Notes: a model not told the origin generated them from the letters alone. A stretch of 64,000 nucleotides of DNA from Mesorhizobium sp. CU3 (GCF_006442965.1 NZ_VFWX01000014.1:1-64000); one strand, 5' to 3'; positions 23,870 to 33,005 are shown, counted from the first letter of the stretch. Made by a program: numbers and translations.

Positions 23870-25372
23870 ATGACAAATCCGGATATCGTCATCATCGGCT
23901 CCGGCATCGGCGGCGCCACGATCGCCTCCGGCTTGGCCGGCAGCGGCGCCTCGATCCTGATCCTGGAGCGCGGCGAGCCCTTGCCCGCGACGCCGCATGC
24001 GCGCTCGACGCGGTCTATTTTCCTCGACGAGCACTACCGCCCGAAGGAGATGTGGCGCGAGGCCGGCGGCGCCGCCTTCAACCCCGGCAACTACTACTAT
24101 GTCGGCGGCAATTCGAAGTTCTTCGGCGCGGTCCTGATCCGTTACCGCAAGGAGGACTTTTCCGAGCTCGAGCATTTCGGCGGCGTCTCGCCGGCCTGGC
24201 CGTTTTCCTATGACGAGTTTGAGCCGTGGTACTCGAAGGCCGAGCAGTTGTTTCGCGTGCGCGGCACGCTCGGCGAAGACCCGACCGAGCCGTTCCATTC
24301 GATCCCCTACGCCTTTAGGCCGGTGCCGGACGAGCCGCCGATCGCGCGCGCCCGCGCCGAATTGAAATCGCTCGGCCTGCATCCGGCTTCGCTGCCCCTC
24401 GGTGTCGACATCGACACCTGGCTGAAGGAGGGCAGGACCGGTTGGGACGCGTTCCCCAACACCGGCCAGGGCAAGATCGACGCGCAGACCGGCCCGCTGG
24501 CCGAAGCGTTGAAGGACCCTAATATCCGACTCGAAACCGGCGCCTTTGTCGACTGGCTCGAAACCGCGCCCGACGGCAAGTCGATCGCGGCAATCCACTA
24601 CACCCAGAACGGCGCGCAAAAGACGCTGTCGCCGAAGCTGGTGATCCTGTCGGCCGGCGCCATCAACTCGGCCGCCATCCTGCTGCGCTCGCCTTCCGCG
24701 ACAGGCAAGGGTCTCGCCAACAGCTCCGACCAGGTCGGGCGCAATTTCATGAACCACAATTCGGCCGCCATGCTGGCGATCGACCCGCGCCGTCGCAACG
24801 ACAGCGTCTACCAGAAGACGCTGATGCTCAACGACTACTATCTGTCGGACGGCAAGGGCGGCAAGCCGTTCGGCAATGTGCAACTGCTCGGCAAGATCGA
24901 CGGCAACATGCTGAAGGCCAATGTCAAGACGATGCCGAAATTCGCGCTCGACTACATGGCCGGCCATGCCGTCGACTGGTACCTGATGTGCGAGGACCTG
25001 CCCGATCCCGAAAGCCGCATCATGGTCGACGGCAAGGAGATCGTCATGCAGTGGCGGCGCTCCAACATGCAGTCGCTCGAAGGCCTGACCAAGGTCATGC
25101 GCGAGAACCTGCGCGCCTGCGGCTATCCGATCGTGCTGTCGCGCCCCTTCGACAAGCGCACGCCCTCGCATCAGTGCGGAACAGTGAAGATGGGCAACGA
25201 CCCGGCGACGTCGCCGCTCGACCCATTCTGCCGCGCTTATGACCACCGCAACCTGTTCGTCGTCGACGGCGGCTTCCTGCCGACCTCGGCCGCGGTCAAC
25301 CCGGCGCTGTCGATCGCCGCCCAGGCGCTGCGCGTTGCCGACTATCTCCGCAAGACGGAGCTTTCCTCATGA
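23870..25372 (+). CDS. GMC family FAD-dependent oxidoreductase
   Basis: A 500-residue flavoprotein of the glucose-methanol-choline family, which oxidises alcohol groups of sugars and polyols. FAD-binding IIGSGIGGATIASGLAGSG is at 9-27, and the ILERGE segment ends the first Rossmann unit. The C-terminal active site shows SHQCGTVKMG (catalytic His near 434) and SAAVNPALSIAA (Asn near 476). It lacks a signal peptide, so it should be cytoplasmic. The sequence style is nearer to the sugar dehydrogenase-type GMC proteins than to the paralogue at 26310. Probably oxidises the imported substrate. Confidence 0.86.
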   Translation: MTNPDIVIIGSGIGGATIASGLAGSGASILILERGEPLPATPHARSTRSIFLDEHYRPKEMWREAGGAAFNPGNYYYVGGNSKFFGAVLIRYRKEDFSELEHFGGVSPAWPFSYDEFEPWYSKAEQLFRVRGTLGEDPTEPFHSIPYAFRPVPDEPPIARARAELKSLGLHPASLPLGVDIDTWLKEGRTGWDAFPNTGQGKIDAQTGPLAEALKDPNIRLETGAFVDWLETAPDGKSIAAIHYTQNGAQKTLSPKLVILSAGAINSAAILLRSPSATGKGLANSSDQVGRNFMNHNSAAMLAIDPRRRNDSVYQKTLMLNDYYLSDGKGGKPFGNVQLLGKIDGNMLKANVKTMPKFALDYMAGHAVDWYLMCEDLPDPESRIMVDGKEIVMQWRRSNMQSLEGLTKVMRENLRACGYPIVLSRPFDKRTPSHQCGTVKMGNDPATSPLDPFCRAYDHRNLFVVDGGFLPTSAAVNPALSIAAQALRVADYLRKTELSS

Positions 25373-25378
25373 TAGGCC

Positions 25379-25518
25379 GGCGCCGCCCCTCATCCGCCTG
25401 CCGGCACCTTCTCCCCGTATAGGGGGAGAAGAAGGCTAGCGAAAGCGGCCGCGACAGCCTCCTTCTCCCCGTCACTATACGGGGAGAAGTGCCCGGCAGG
25501 GCGATGAGGGGCAGCGCC
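25379..25518. repeat. 140-bp imperfect inverted repeat (rhizobial intergenic element)
   Basis: Left arm GGCGCCGCCCCTCATC... and right arm ...GATGAGGGGCAGCGCC, with nested CTTCTCCCCGTATAGGGGGAGAAG-type units in each half (around 25408-25432 and 25461-25489). It fills the gap between the GMC and SDR genes. This looks like a known class of dispersed rhizobial palindromes; I see one copy here. Confidence 0.75.
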
Positions 25519-25541
25519 GACCTTCGCAGGATCAGTCTCCA

Positions 25542-26303
25542 ATGACCCGCCCGGCGGCCATTATCACCGGTGGCGCGCGCGGCATTGGCCTTGCCTGCGC
25601 GGAGGCATTGGCCGATGCAGGATTCGACATCCTTATCGCCGATCTCGCTGACATGCCCGCCGAGGAGCTTGCCGCGAACATCACCGCGCGTGGCGCGAAA
25701 TTCGCCTACGTCCAATGCGACATCGCCAATCTCGCAGACCACACCACGCTTGTCGACGCCGCCATGCGCGCCTTCGGCCGCATCGATTGCCTGGTCAACA
25801 ATGCCGGCGTCGGCGCCGTGGTGCGCGGCGACTTGCTGGAGCTGAAGCCGGAGAATTTCGACCGCGCGCTGAACATCAATCTGCGCGGCACGGTGTTCCT
25901 CAGCCAGGCCGTCGCCAAGGCGATGCTCGCGGCACCCGCGAGCGCCGCGAGGTCGATCATCACCATCACCTCGGTCAGCGCGACGATGGCTTCGCCCGAG
26001 CGTGCCGACTACTGCATCTCCAAGGCCGGACTTTCGATGTGGCTGAAGAACCTGGCGCTGCGGCTGGCGCCCGAAAACATCGGCGTGTTCGAGGTGCGGC
26101 CCGGCATCATCCGCACCGACATGACATCCGGCGTTTCCGCCAAATATGATGCGCTGATCGAGGGCGGCCTGGTGCCGGCCAAACGCTGGGGGGAAGCCGC
26201 CGACATCGGCGCGGCGGTGGCAGCGCTCGCTTCCGGAAAATTTGGCTTTTCGACCGGCTCGGTCATCGACGTCGACGGCGCGCTGTCCGTGCCGCGCTTG
26301 TGA
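25542..26303 (+). CDS. short-chain dehydrogenase/reductase
   Basis: A 253-residue classical SDR. The NAD(P) motif TGGARGIG spans 9-16, NNAG 86-89, catalytic Ser144/146 lies in TSVSATM, and Tyr157-x-x-x-Lys161 in DYCISKAG. An acidic residue after the second strand (ADLAD) suggests NAD preference. It sits between two GMC oxidoreductases and should act on a carbonyl or alcohol of the same degradation route. Annotation pipelines often call such proteins 3-ketoacyl-ACP reductase; there is no evidence for that role here. Confidence 0.86.
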   Translation: MTRPAAIITGGARGIGLACAEALADAGFDILIADLADMPAEELAANITARGAKFAYVQCDIANLADHTTLVDAAMRAFGRIDCLVNNAGVGAVVRGDLLELKPENFDRALNINLRGTVFLSQAVAKAMLAAPASAARSIITITSVSATMASPERADYCISKAGLSMWLKNLALRLAPENIGVFEVRPGIIRTDMTSGVSAKYDALIEGGLVPAKRWGEAADIGAAVAALASGKFGFSTGSVIDVDGALSVPRL

Positions 26304-26309
26304 GGAACC

Positions 26310-27938
26310 ATGGCTGACTACATCATCGTTGGCGCCGGTCCGGCCGGCTGCGTTCTCGCCAACCGGCTGAGCGAGGATCCGGGCAATTCCGTGCTGCTGC
26401 TGGAAGCCGGCGGCAAGGACTGGCATCCGTTGATCCACATGCCGGCGGGCTTCGCCAAGATGACCAAGGGCATCGCCTCCTGGGGTTGGTCGACCGTGCC
26501 GCAGAGGAACATGAAGGACCGCGTCTTCTGGTACACGCAGGCCAAGGTGGTCGGCGGCGGTTCATCGATCAACGCGCAGATCTACACGCGCGGCAATGCC
26601 CGCGACTACGACGCCTGGGAGAAGGAAGAGGGGCTCGCCGGCTGGGGCTATCGCGACGTGCTGCCCTATTTCAAGCGCGCCGAAAACAACCAGCGCTTCG
26701 CCAACGACTTCCATGGCGACCAAGGCCCGCTCGGCGTCTCCAACCCGATCTCGCCGCTGCCGATCTGCGAGGCCTATTTCCGCGCCGGCCAGGAGATGGG
26801 CATTCCCTTCAATCCCGACTTCAACGGCGCTTCCCAGGAAGGCGTCGGCTATTACCAACTCACCCAGAAGAACGCGCGGCGCTCGTCCGCCTCGGTTGCG
26901 TATCTGAAGCCGATCGGCGACCGCAAGAATTTGACGGTCAGGACCGAAGTTCTGGTCACCCGCATCGTCGTCGAAAAAGGCCGCGCCATCGGCGTGGAGA
27001 TCGTCGACAGGCCGGGCGGCGAGAAGACGATCCTGCGCGCCGAGCGCGAGGTGATCGTCTCCTCCGGCGCCATCGGCTCGCCGAAGCTTTTGATGCAGTC
27101 CGGCATCGGCCCCGCTGACCATCTGAAGTCGGTCGGCGTCACGCCGGTGCACGACCTGCCCGGCGTCGGCTCCAACATGCAGGACCATCTCGACCTGTTC
27201 GTCATTGCCGAATGCACCGGCGACCACACCTATGACAATTACGCCAAGCTGCACCGCACGATGTGGGCCGGCCTGCAGTATCTGCTGCTGAAGAAAGGGC
27301 CCGTCGCCTCCAGCCTGTTCGAGACCGGCGGCTTCTGGTACGCCGACCCGACCGCCGCCTCGCCTGACATCCAGTTCCATCTCGGTCTCGGTTCAGGCAT
27401 CGAGGCCGGCGTCGAGAAGCTGAAGAACCCCGGCGTGACGCTAAACTCCGCCTTCCTGCGCCCGCGCTCGCGCGGCACCGTGCGGCTGAAGAGCGCCGAC
27501 CCGGTCGACCATCCGCTGATCGACCCGAATTACTGGTCGGACCCGTATGATCGCGACATGTCGATCAAGGGTCTCAGCCTGGCGCGCGAGATCATGCGCC
27601 AGAAGGCCCTGCAGCCCTACGTGTTGCGCGAGGTACTGCCCGGCCCTGCCCTGCAAAGCGACGACGACCTGTTCGACTATGCCTGCCGCACCTCGAAGAC
27701 CGACCATCACCCGGTGGGCACCTGCCGCATGGGCCATGACGCCATGGCCGTGGTGACGCCGGATCTGAGGCTGCGCGGTATCGAAGGCTTGCGCGTCTGC
27801 GACGCCTCCGTGATGCCGCGCGTGCCTTCTTCCAACACCAATGCGCCGACCATCATGGTCGGCGAAAAGGGCGCCGACCTGATCCTCGGCCGCGAGCCGC
27901 TGCCGCCGGCCGTGTTCAAGGGCAACCAGGCGGCGTGA
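26310..27938 (+). CDS. GMC family oxidoreductase, choline dehydrogenase-like
   Basis: A 542-residue GMC flavoprotein in the BetA/alcohol dehydrogenase branch. FAD site VGAGPAGCVLANRLSEDPG starts at residue 6, the VVGGGSSINAQIYTRG GMC signature is near 80-95, and the C-terminal active site has HHPVGTCRMG (His) and SNTNAPTIMVGEKGAD (Asn). It starts 6 bases after the SDR gene and precedes the Dabb gene by 10 bases. BetA context (betB, betI) is absent, so it is not the choline-to-betaine enzyme. The presence of two GMC enzymes in one operon suggests two separate alcohol oxidations. Confidence 0.88.
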   Translation: MADYIIVGAGPAGCVLANRLSEDPGNSVLLLEAGGKDWHPLIHMPAGFAKMTKGIASWGWSTVPQRNMKDRVFWYTQAKVVGGGSSINAQIYTRGNARDYDAWEKEEGLAGWGYRDVLPYFKRAENNQRFANDFHGDQGPLGVSNPISPLPICEAYFRAGQEMGIPFNPDFNGASQEGVGYYQLTQKNARRSSASVAYLKPIGDRKNLTVRTEVLVTRIVVEKGRAIGVEIVDRPGGEKTILRAEREVIVSSGAIGSPKLLMQSGIGPADHLKSVGVTPVHDLPGVGSNMQDHLDLFVIAECTGDHTYDNYAKLHRTMWAGLQYLLLKKGPVASSLFETGGFWYADPTAASPDIQFHLGLGSGIEAGVEKLKNPGVTLNSAFLRPRSRGTVRLKSADPVDHPLIDPNYWSDPYDRDMSIKGLSLAREIMRQKALQPYVLREVLPGPALQSDDDLFDYACRTSKTDHHPVGTCRMGHDAMAVVTPDLRLRGIEGLRVCDASVMPRVPSSNTNAPTIMVGEKGADLILGREPLPPAVFKGNQAA

Positions 27939-27948
27939 GGAAAGATCT

Positions 27949-28266
27949 ATGATCCGGCACTGCGTCTTTGTCCGTTTTCGCGACGATGTTCCCGCAACCG
28001 AGCGCGCGGCGATCCATGCCGATCTTGAAGCGCTGCGCTCCGTCATCGACGGCATGGGCAAGGTGCATTTCAGCTCGAATGTCAGCCCCGAACCGTTCGC
28101 GCGCGGTTTTGGCGACGGCTTCACCATCGACTTCCGCGACGCCGCCGCCCGCGACGCCTATCTCGTGCACGAGGCGCATCAGCGCGCCGGCGCGCGCCTG
28201 GTCGCCGCGCTCAAGGGCGGGACGGAAGGCCTGATGGTCTTCGACCTCGAGTTTACGGAAATGTGA
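27949..28266 (+). CDS. Dabb (stress-responsive A/B barrel) domain protein
   Basis: A 105-residue single-domain protein starting MIRHCVFVRFRDDVPATER, the usual Dabb opening (I-R-H-x-V-x-F). It carries SSNVSPEPFARGFGDGFTIDF and a YLVHEAHQ segment with the conserved Y and H. Such dimeric ferredoxin-like barrels include small cyclases, decarboxylases and monooxygenase relatives, so it may finish one chemical step of the locus. Cotranscribed with the second GMC gene. Precise role unknown. Confidence 0.82.
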   Translation: MIRHCVFVRFRDDVPATERAAIHADLEALRSVIDGMGKVHFSSNVSPEPFARGFGDGFTIDFRDAAARDAYLVHEAHQRAGARLVAALKGGTEGLMVFDLEFTEM

Positions 28267-28314
28267 CCGCCAGTTCTCGAAAACCGGCAAATCTACGGTT
28301 CTCTTTTGCCCGCC

Positions 28315-28333
28315 AAGGAACATATCGTTCCTT
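28315..28333. promoter_or_regulatory. palindrome before the MFS transporter
   Basis: AAGGAAC-ATATC-GTTCCTT, a 7-bp perfect dyad 25 bases before the TTG start, inside the only gap of the downstream genes. It could be a hairpin or an operator. It shares GGAAC/GTTCC arms with the LacI-type operators but with a 5-base spacer, so it is not the same site. Confidence 0.4.
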
Positions 28334-28357
28334 TGACGGCGACAAAGGAGGAATGTC

Positions 28358-29593
28358 TTGGATCTCAATTCACAACAGAAGAAGACCGTTATTGCGTCAT
28401 TTCTGGGCTGGACACTCGACGCGTTTGATTTCTTCCTTCTGACTTTCCTGCTCACCGACATTGCCGCTGAATTTCACACCGAGGTGCCCGCCGTCACCAA
28501 GGCGATATTCCTGACGCTGGCGACGCGTTTCATCGGCGCGTTCTTCTTCGGCATGCTTGCCGACAGATATGGCCGCAAGCCGATCCTGATGCTCAACATC
28601 GTCAGCTATTCGGTGATCGGCGCCCTGGCCGCCTTCTCCCCCAATCTCGGCATCTTCCTGGCGCTGCGCGCGCTGTTCGGCATCGCCATGGGCGGCGAAT
28701 GGGGCCTCGGCTCCTCGCTCGCTATGGAATCCATCCCGCCCAGCGCCCGCGGCATGGTCTCGGGCATCCTGCAATGCGGCTATCCGGCCGGCTATCTGTT
28801 GGCCGCGGTGGTCTACGGCCTGCTCTACGGCCAGAAGATCGGCGACTTCACCTTCGGCTGGCGCGCCATGTTCCTGCTCTCCTTCATCCCGGCGCTGATT
28901 GTGCTCTTCATCCGTTCGCACGTGCCGGAATCGCCGGCCTTCGTCGAGGCGCAGAAATCGGTCAAACCGGGCCTTGTCGAAACCCTGCAGAAACACTGGG
29001 GCATCGCGCTCTATGCGGTGGTGCTGATGATGTTCTTCAACTTCTTCAGCCATGGCACCCAGGACCTCTACCCGACCTTCCTGAAGAAGCAGCATGGCTT
29101 CGACGCGCACACTGTGAGCTGGATCACCATCGTCGCCAATATCGGCGCCATCGTCGGCGGCCTCGCCTTCGGCGCGCTGTCGGAAAAGATCGGCCGCGTC
29201 AATGCGATTACGCTGGCCTGCCTGATCGCCTTCCCGGCGCTTCCGCTGTGGGCCTATTCGACGACCCCCTTCATGCTGGCGGTGGGCGCCTTCGTCATGC
29301 AGGTGGCAGTGCAAGGCGCATGGGGCGTCATCCCCGTGCATCTCAACGAGCTCTCACCCGGCGCCGTGCGCGCGACCTTGCCCGGCTTCATCTACCAGGC
29401 CGGCAATCTCGCGGCGTCCTATGGCGGTCCCTACCAGGCCGGCATCGCCGAAGCGCCCGGCAGCAGCTACGGCTACGCGCTGGCGCTGTTTGCCGGCGTG
29501 GTCGCCGTCTGCATCATCGTCGTCATCCGCTTCAGCCCGGAGAAGCGCGGTCAGGTGATGACCGTGGTGGATGGAGAAATCAGCCGAGCCTGA
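28358..29593 (+). CDS. MFS transporter (SHS/sialate-lactate type)
   Basis: A 411-residue inner-membrane carrier with 12 predicted helices. The MFS loop LADRYGRKPILM lies between helices 2 and 3, and GMGGEWG-type AMGGEWGLGSS marks the metabolite:H+ symporter group that carries carboxylates. The TTG at 28358 is chosen because AAAGGAGG lies 6 bases before it, and the ATG a few bases upstream is out of frame. It could import a related acid substrate or export a product of the locus. The 3' end overlaps the convergent exporter gene by 14 bases. Confidence 0.82.
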   Translation: MDLNSQQKKTVIASFLGWTLDAFDFFLLTFLLTDIAAEFHTEVPAVTKAIFLTLATRFIGAFFFGMLADRYGRKPILMLNIVSYSVIGALAAFSPNLGIFLALRALFGIAMGGEWGLGSSLAMESIPPSARGMVSGILQCGYPAGYLLAAVVYGLLYGQKIGDFTFGWRAMFLLSFIPALIVLFIRSHVPESPAFVEAQKSVKPGLVETLQKHWGIALYAVVLMMFFNFFSHGTQDLYPTFLKKQHGFDAHTVSWITIVANIGAIVGGLAFGALSEKIGRVNAITLACLIAFPALPLWAYSTTPFMLAVGAFVMQVAVQGAWGVIPVHLNELSPGAVRATLPGFIYQAGNLAASYGGPYQAGIAEAPGSSYGYALALFAGVVAVCIIVVIRFSPEKRGQVMTVVDGEISRA

Positions 29594-30425
29594 GGGCGAC
29601 GACGCCGGCGACGATGCTGAGCGCGGCGGCGCCGCGCCAGCCCGTCATCTTCTCGCCCAGCGCGAAGACCGAGATCATCATGGCGAAAAGGATCGAGGTC
29701 TCGCGCAGCGACGCGACCGAGGCGATCGGCGCCTTGGTCATCGCCCACATGACGATCCAATAGGCGGCGCCGCTGAGCACGCCGGTGAACAGCCCCGCCT
29801 TCCAGTCGCGCGCTAGCACAGGCAGCGACCGCGGCCCGCGAAACACCACGCACAGCACCAGCGCCCAGGCCGCATCGCAGACGAACAGCCAGGCCGCGTA
29901 GCTTTGCGCGGTTGCCGCCAGCCTGGCGCCGCTGCCGTCGGAGAGCGTGTAGCTGGCGATGAAGATCGAGGTTCCCAGCGCAAAGCCGACGGCGCGCAGA
30001 TTGAAGCGTTCTAAATGGACGCCGCCGCGGAACGACATCACCAGCGTGCCCGCGGACAACAGCAGGATGCCGAGGATAGCGAACGGCGCCGGCACCTCGC
30101 CGACCACGACAATGCCGCCGAGTGCCGACAGCAGCGGCGCCGTGCCCCGCGCCAGCGGATAGGTCTGCGCGAAATCGCCGGCCTTGTAGGCGCCGATCAG
30201 GAATGTCCGGTAGCCCATGTGGAAGACCACCGAAGCAAGGATGAATGGCCACACCTCGGCCTTCGGCACCTCGACGAAAGGCAGCGCGAACAGGGCGGCG
30301 AACCCCATGCCGAGCGTCATCAGCGTGATCGACAGGAAGCGGTCGAGATGCACCTTGACCAGCGCGTTCCAGATCGCGTGCATGGCCGCCGCAGAAAGCA
30401 CGGCGAGGAAAACGAACAGCGTCAT
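29580..30425 (-). CDS. EamA/DMT superfamily transporter
   Basis: A 281-residue inner-membrane protein with ten predicted helices in two five-helix EamA repeats (roughly 1-135 and 145-281). The second repeat ends SLRETSILFAMMISVFALGE, typical of the family. These proteins usually export amino acids or metabolites; substrate unknown. It ends convergently, overlapping the MFS gene by 14 bases, and lies 7 bases downstream of the EEP-domain gene, so the two are probably cotranscribed. Confidence 0.84.
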   Translation of the reverse strand: MTLFVFLAVLSAAAMHAIWNALVKVHLDRFLSITLMTLGMGFAALFALPFVEVPKAEVWPFILASVVFHMGYRTFLIGAYKAGDFAQTYPLARGTAPLLSALGGIVVVGEVPAPFAILGILLLSAGTLVMSFRGGVHLERFNLRAVGFALGTSIFIASYTLSDGSGARLAATAQSYAAWLFVCDAAWALVLCVVFRGPRSLPVLARDWKAGLFTGVLSGAAYWIVMWAMTKAPIASVASLRETSILFAMMISVFALGEKMTGWRGAAALSIVAGVVALRLG

Positions 30426-30432
30426 ATCAGGT

Positions 30433-31341
30433 TCATCGAGCTCCCGCGCCGAAAGGGCTTTCGAGATCGATTTCGACCCTGAGCGGAAAATGATCCGAGG
30501 CGACCTCGCCGATATCGGCGCCTACCGAGCGGACGCGATCGGCCAGCATCCCGCCGACGAAGCAATGGTCGAGCCGGCGCTTGGCCAATTTGCCGTCGAT
30601 GATCTTTTCATGCGTGTGGAAGTCGGCCGCCGGTTCGATCGCCACGGCGGCGGCATCGACAAAGCCGTCGATATAGGCAGCGCCGCGGTGATAGGGCGCC
30701 GAGCCGACGATGCGCCGGTATTCGGCGCTGCCCGGCTCCAAGTTGAAATCGCCCAGCCAGACCGCCGCCAGCGGGTTTTCCGGTTCCGGCTGGCCATTCG
30801 TCCAGTTGCGTTGCGGCTCGTCGTCGGCGCCGCTCCAAGGTCCGCCGTCGGCCGGAGCGCGGCGATGCTCGGCAAGCAGATAGTCGATCTGCTCCAGCCG
30901 CTCCTCGGCCGCGATATGGGCGAGATGCAGCGACAGAACCCGTAGAGGCCCGGCCGGCGTGCGGATCATGCATTCGAGCGCGGCGTTGCGCGTGTTGAGC
31001 GGCCTCAGCGTGCGCCTGAGCGGCAGCGTGTGCAGGCGCGACCAGATGATCGGCAGCCTCGACAGCACCATGGTGCCGAACTGCCGCCGACGATTGACGA
31101 CGCGGCCATCGTGGATCTGGCTTGCATCCATGTCGAAGGCTGGACCGTAGACCCAGTGGTAGCCGGGCAGCAGGCTGGAAAGGATCTCCGGCTGGTCGTC
31201 CTCATGGGAGCGTTGCCAGTGACGCTCGACTTCCTGCAACGCAATGATGTCGGCGCCGTCGACCAGGCGCGCGGCACGGGCGAGATCGTAACGCCCGTCG
31301 CTGCCATAGCCATACTGGATGTTATAGCTGATTAGCTTCAT
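30433..31341 (-). CDS. endonuclease/exonuclease/phosphatase (EEP) family protein
   Basis: A 302-residue Mg-dependent phosphodiesterase/nuclease-fold protein. It has Asn7 in LISYNIQYG, Glu36-37 in IIALQEVER, SLHLAHIA, VWLGDFNLEP (metal/catalytic Asp and Asn), LDHCFVGG and SDHFPLRVE (final Asp-His pair), the complete EEP set. No secretion signal. Could act on nucleic acid, phosphoinositide-like or sphingomyelin-like substrates; the sequence does not decide. Probably in an operon with the DMT exporter. Confidence 0.84.
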   Translation of the reverse strand: MKLISYNIQYGYGSDGRYDLARAARLVDGADIIALQEVERHWQRSHEDDQPEILSSLLPGYHWVYGPAFDMDASQIHDGRVVNRRRQFGTMVLSRLPIIWSRLHTLPLRRTLRPLNTRNAALECMIRTPAGPLRVLSLHLAHIAAEERLEQIDYLLAEHRRAPADGGPWSGADDEPQRNWTNGQPEPENPLAAVWLGDFNLEPGSAEYRRIVGSAPYHRGAAYIDGFVDAAAVAIEPAADFHTHEKIIDGKLAKRRLDHCFVGGMLADRVRSVGADIGEVASDHFPLRVEIDLESPFGAGAR

Positions 31342-31451
31342 TGTTTAACCGGCTCACTTCTGAGATCGCAGTAGCGCCCCGGCTCCGGCGTTGCAATGTG
31401 CCGCGCCGGCAGGCGGAATAGTCCAGTCGAAGGCGGGCGTATCGACACTCG

Positions 31452-33005
31452 CTAATAGGTCGTCAGCGGCTGATAGCTTCCGGCTGGCGACGCGGCCAGT
31501 TCGGCCCAGTCGATCTCCTCTTCCAGCCGGTGGTAGGCCTCGTCGCCGATCGTGCCGTTGCGGCGCAATTCCTCCAGCGTGTCGCGCTGGCGGTTGATGG
31601 CGTAGAGCCGCAGCCGGTCATACTCGGTCGCCGCTTGCGCATCCTCGGGGTTCTCCGCGACCTTGCGCTGCGCCTCATATTGCTCGCGCACCACCGCAGC
31701 GGCGGCCGATGTCTTGCGGCTGAGCACATCGAGCGCGGCCTGCATGATGGCGACGCGCGCCTGCGCCACTTCGCCGTCGATCGTCGTATCGCGCGGGAAA
31801 TCGAGCCGGCGCAGCAGCGGCTTCAGGCTCATTCCTTGCAGCACCAGCGTGCCCAGCACCACGGCGAAGGCGGCAAGCACGATCGGGTCGCGCCCAGGGA
31901 AGCCGGCGGGCAAGGCGATCGCCGCGACCAGCGTCACCAGCCCGCGCATGCCGCACCAGCCGACGAGCACGGCGCCCGGAAATGTCGGGCCATCGCGCCG
32001 TTCTTCCTCGCTGGCGTAGCGGCCGAACCAGCGTATCACCGCGACGTAGCCGGCCACCCAGACGATGCGCGCCACGATGACGACGGCAAGCACCGTCGCG
32101 GCGAACAGAAAGGCTTCGCCCTGCCCGTCGCCCGACAGGCGGCCGACGATCGACCGCGCCTGCAGCCCCATCAGCACGAAGGCCAGCACGTTGAGCACGA
32201 ACACCGCCGATTCCCAGACCGAATACGTGCTGACGCGGCGTCTGGCAGACATGCGGCGGGGCGCCCGGCGCGCGATGGTGATGGCATAAACGACGATGGT
32301 GATGATGGCGGAGAGGCCGAGCTTGTCGGCGATGATCCAGACCGCGAAGGTCCCGGCGAACTGCACCACGGTACTGCTTGCCGCATCCTCGATACGCTGG
32401 AGCGCGATCAGCGAGAGGCGACCGAAAACGTAGCCGGCGACGACACTGCCTATGGTCGCCAGCAGGATAACCGGCACGGCATCCCTCCACACCAGCGAGC
32501 CGATGGCGGCGGCAACCGATATGCGGTAGATCAGCAGCGCCGTGGCGTCGTTGAGCAGGCTCTCGCCCTGCAGGATGGCGGTGAGCCGATGCGGCACCTT
32601 GAACTGGTTGAGCACAGCGCTTGCCGCCACCGCGTCCGGTGGCGCGACGATGGCGCCGAGCGCGATCGCCGCCGCGATCGGCAAGCCGGCCATCTTCCAG
32701 CCGACATAGGCGACGACCGCAGCGGTGAAGACGACGGCGCCGAGCGCCAAAAACGCCAGCGATAGCCGATAGCGCTTCAGATCCCGCAGCGATGTGTCGT
32801 AGGCCGAATCCAGAAGCACCGGCGCGATGAACAGCGCCAGCGCCAGTTCCGGATCGATCTCGATCATCGGCGCGCCGGGCACGAAGGCCAGCCCCACCCC
32901 GGCAAGCGCCAGCAGCGACGGGTAGGGTATCTCCAATCGCCGCGACAACGCCGTCAGCGCCACCGCAATCAGAAGCAGGACTAGGGTGAGTTCGAAAAGG
33001 GCCAT
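31452..33005 (-). CDS. Na+/H+ antiporter, CPA1 family
   Basis: A 517-residue membrane protein with about 12 helices. It has FIAPVLLDSAYDTS, APPDAVAASAVL (the ion-binding Asp pair region) and GESLLNDATALLIYR (the ND motif), all hallmarks of the CPA1 NhaP/YjcE group. After the transporter domain (ending near 405) comes a cytoplasmic helical tail of about 110 residues, rich in Arg, Glu and Ala. It should exchange Na+ or K+ for protons across the inner membrane. Monocistronic as far as can be seen. Confidence 0.88.
   Translation of the reverse strand: MALFELTLVLLLIAVALTALSRRLEIPYPSLLALAGVGLAFVPGAPMIEIDPELALALFIAPVLLDSAYDTSLRDLKRYRLSLAFLALGAVVFTAAVVAYVGWKMAGLPIAAAIALGAIVAPPDAVAASAVLNQFKVPHRLTAILQGESLLNDATALLIYRISVAAAIGSLVWRDAVPVILLATIGSVVAGYVFGRLSLIALQRIEDAASSTVVQFAGTFAVWIIADKLGLSAIITIVVYAITIARRAPRRMSARRRVSTYSVWESAVFVLNVLAFVLMGLQARSIVGRLSGDGQGEAFLFAATVLAVVIVARIVWVAGYVAVIRWFGRYASEEERRDGPTFPGAVLVGWCGMRGLVTLVAAIALPAGFPGRDPIVLAAFAVVLGTLVLQGMSLKPLLRRLDFPRDTTIDGEVAQARVAIMQAALDVLSRKTSAAAAVVREQYEAQRKVAENPEDAQAATEYDRLRLYAINRQRDTLEELRRNGTIGDEAYHRLEEEIDWAELAASPAGSYQPLTTY

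Noticed and set aside
26310..27938. BetA choline dehydrogenase for glycine betaine synthesis
   Set aside because: No betB or betI nearby and it sits inside a different catabolic operon; family similarity alone is not enough.
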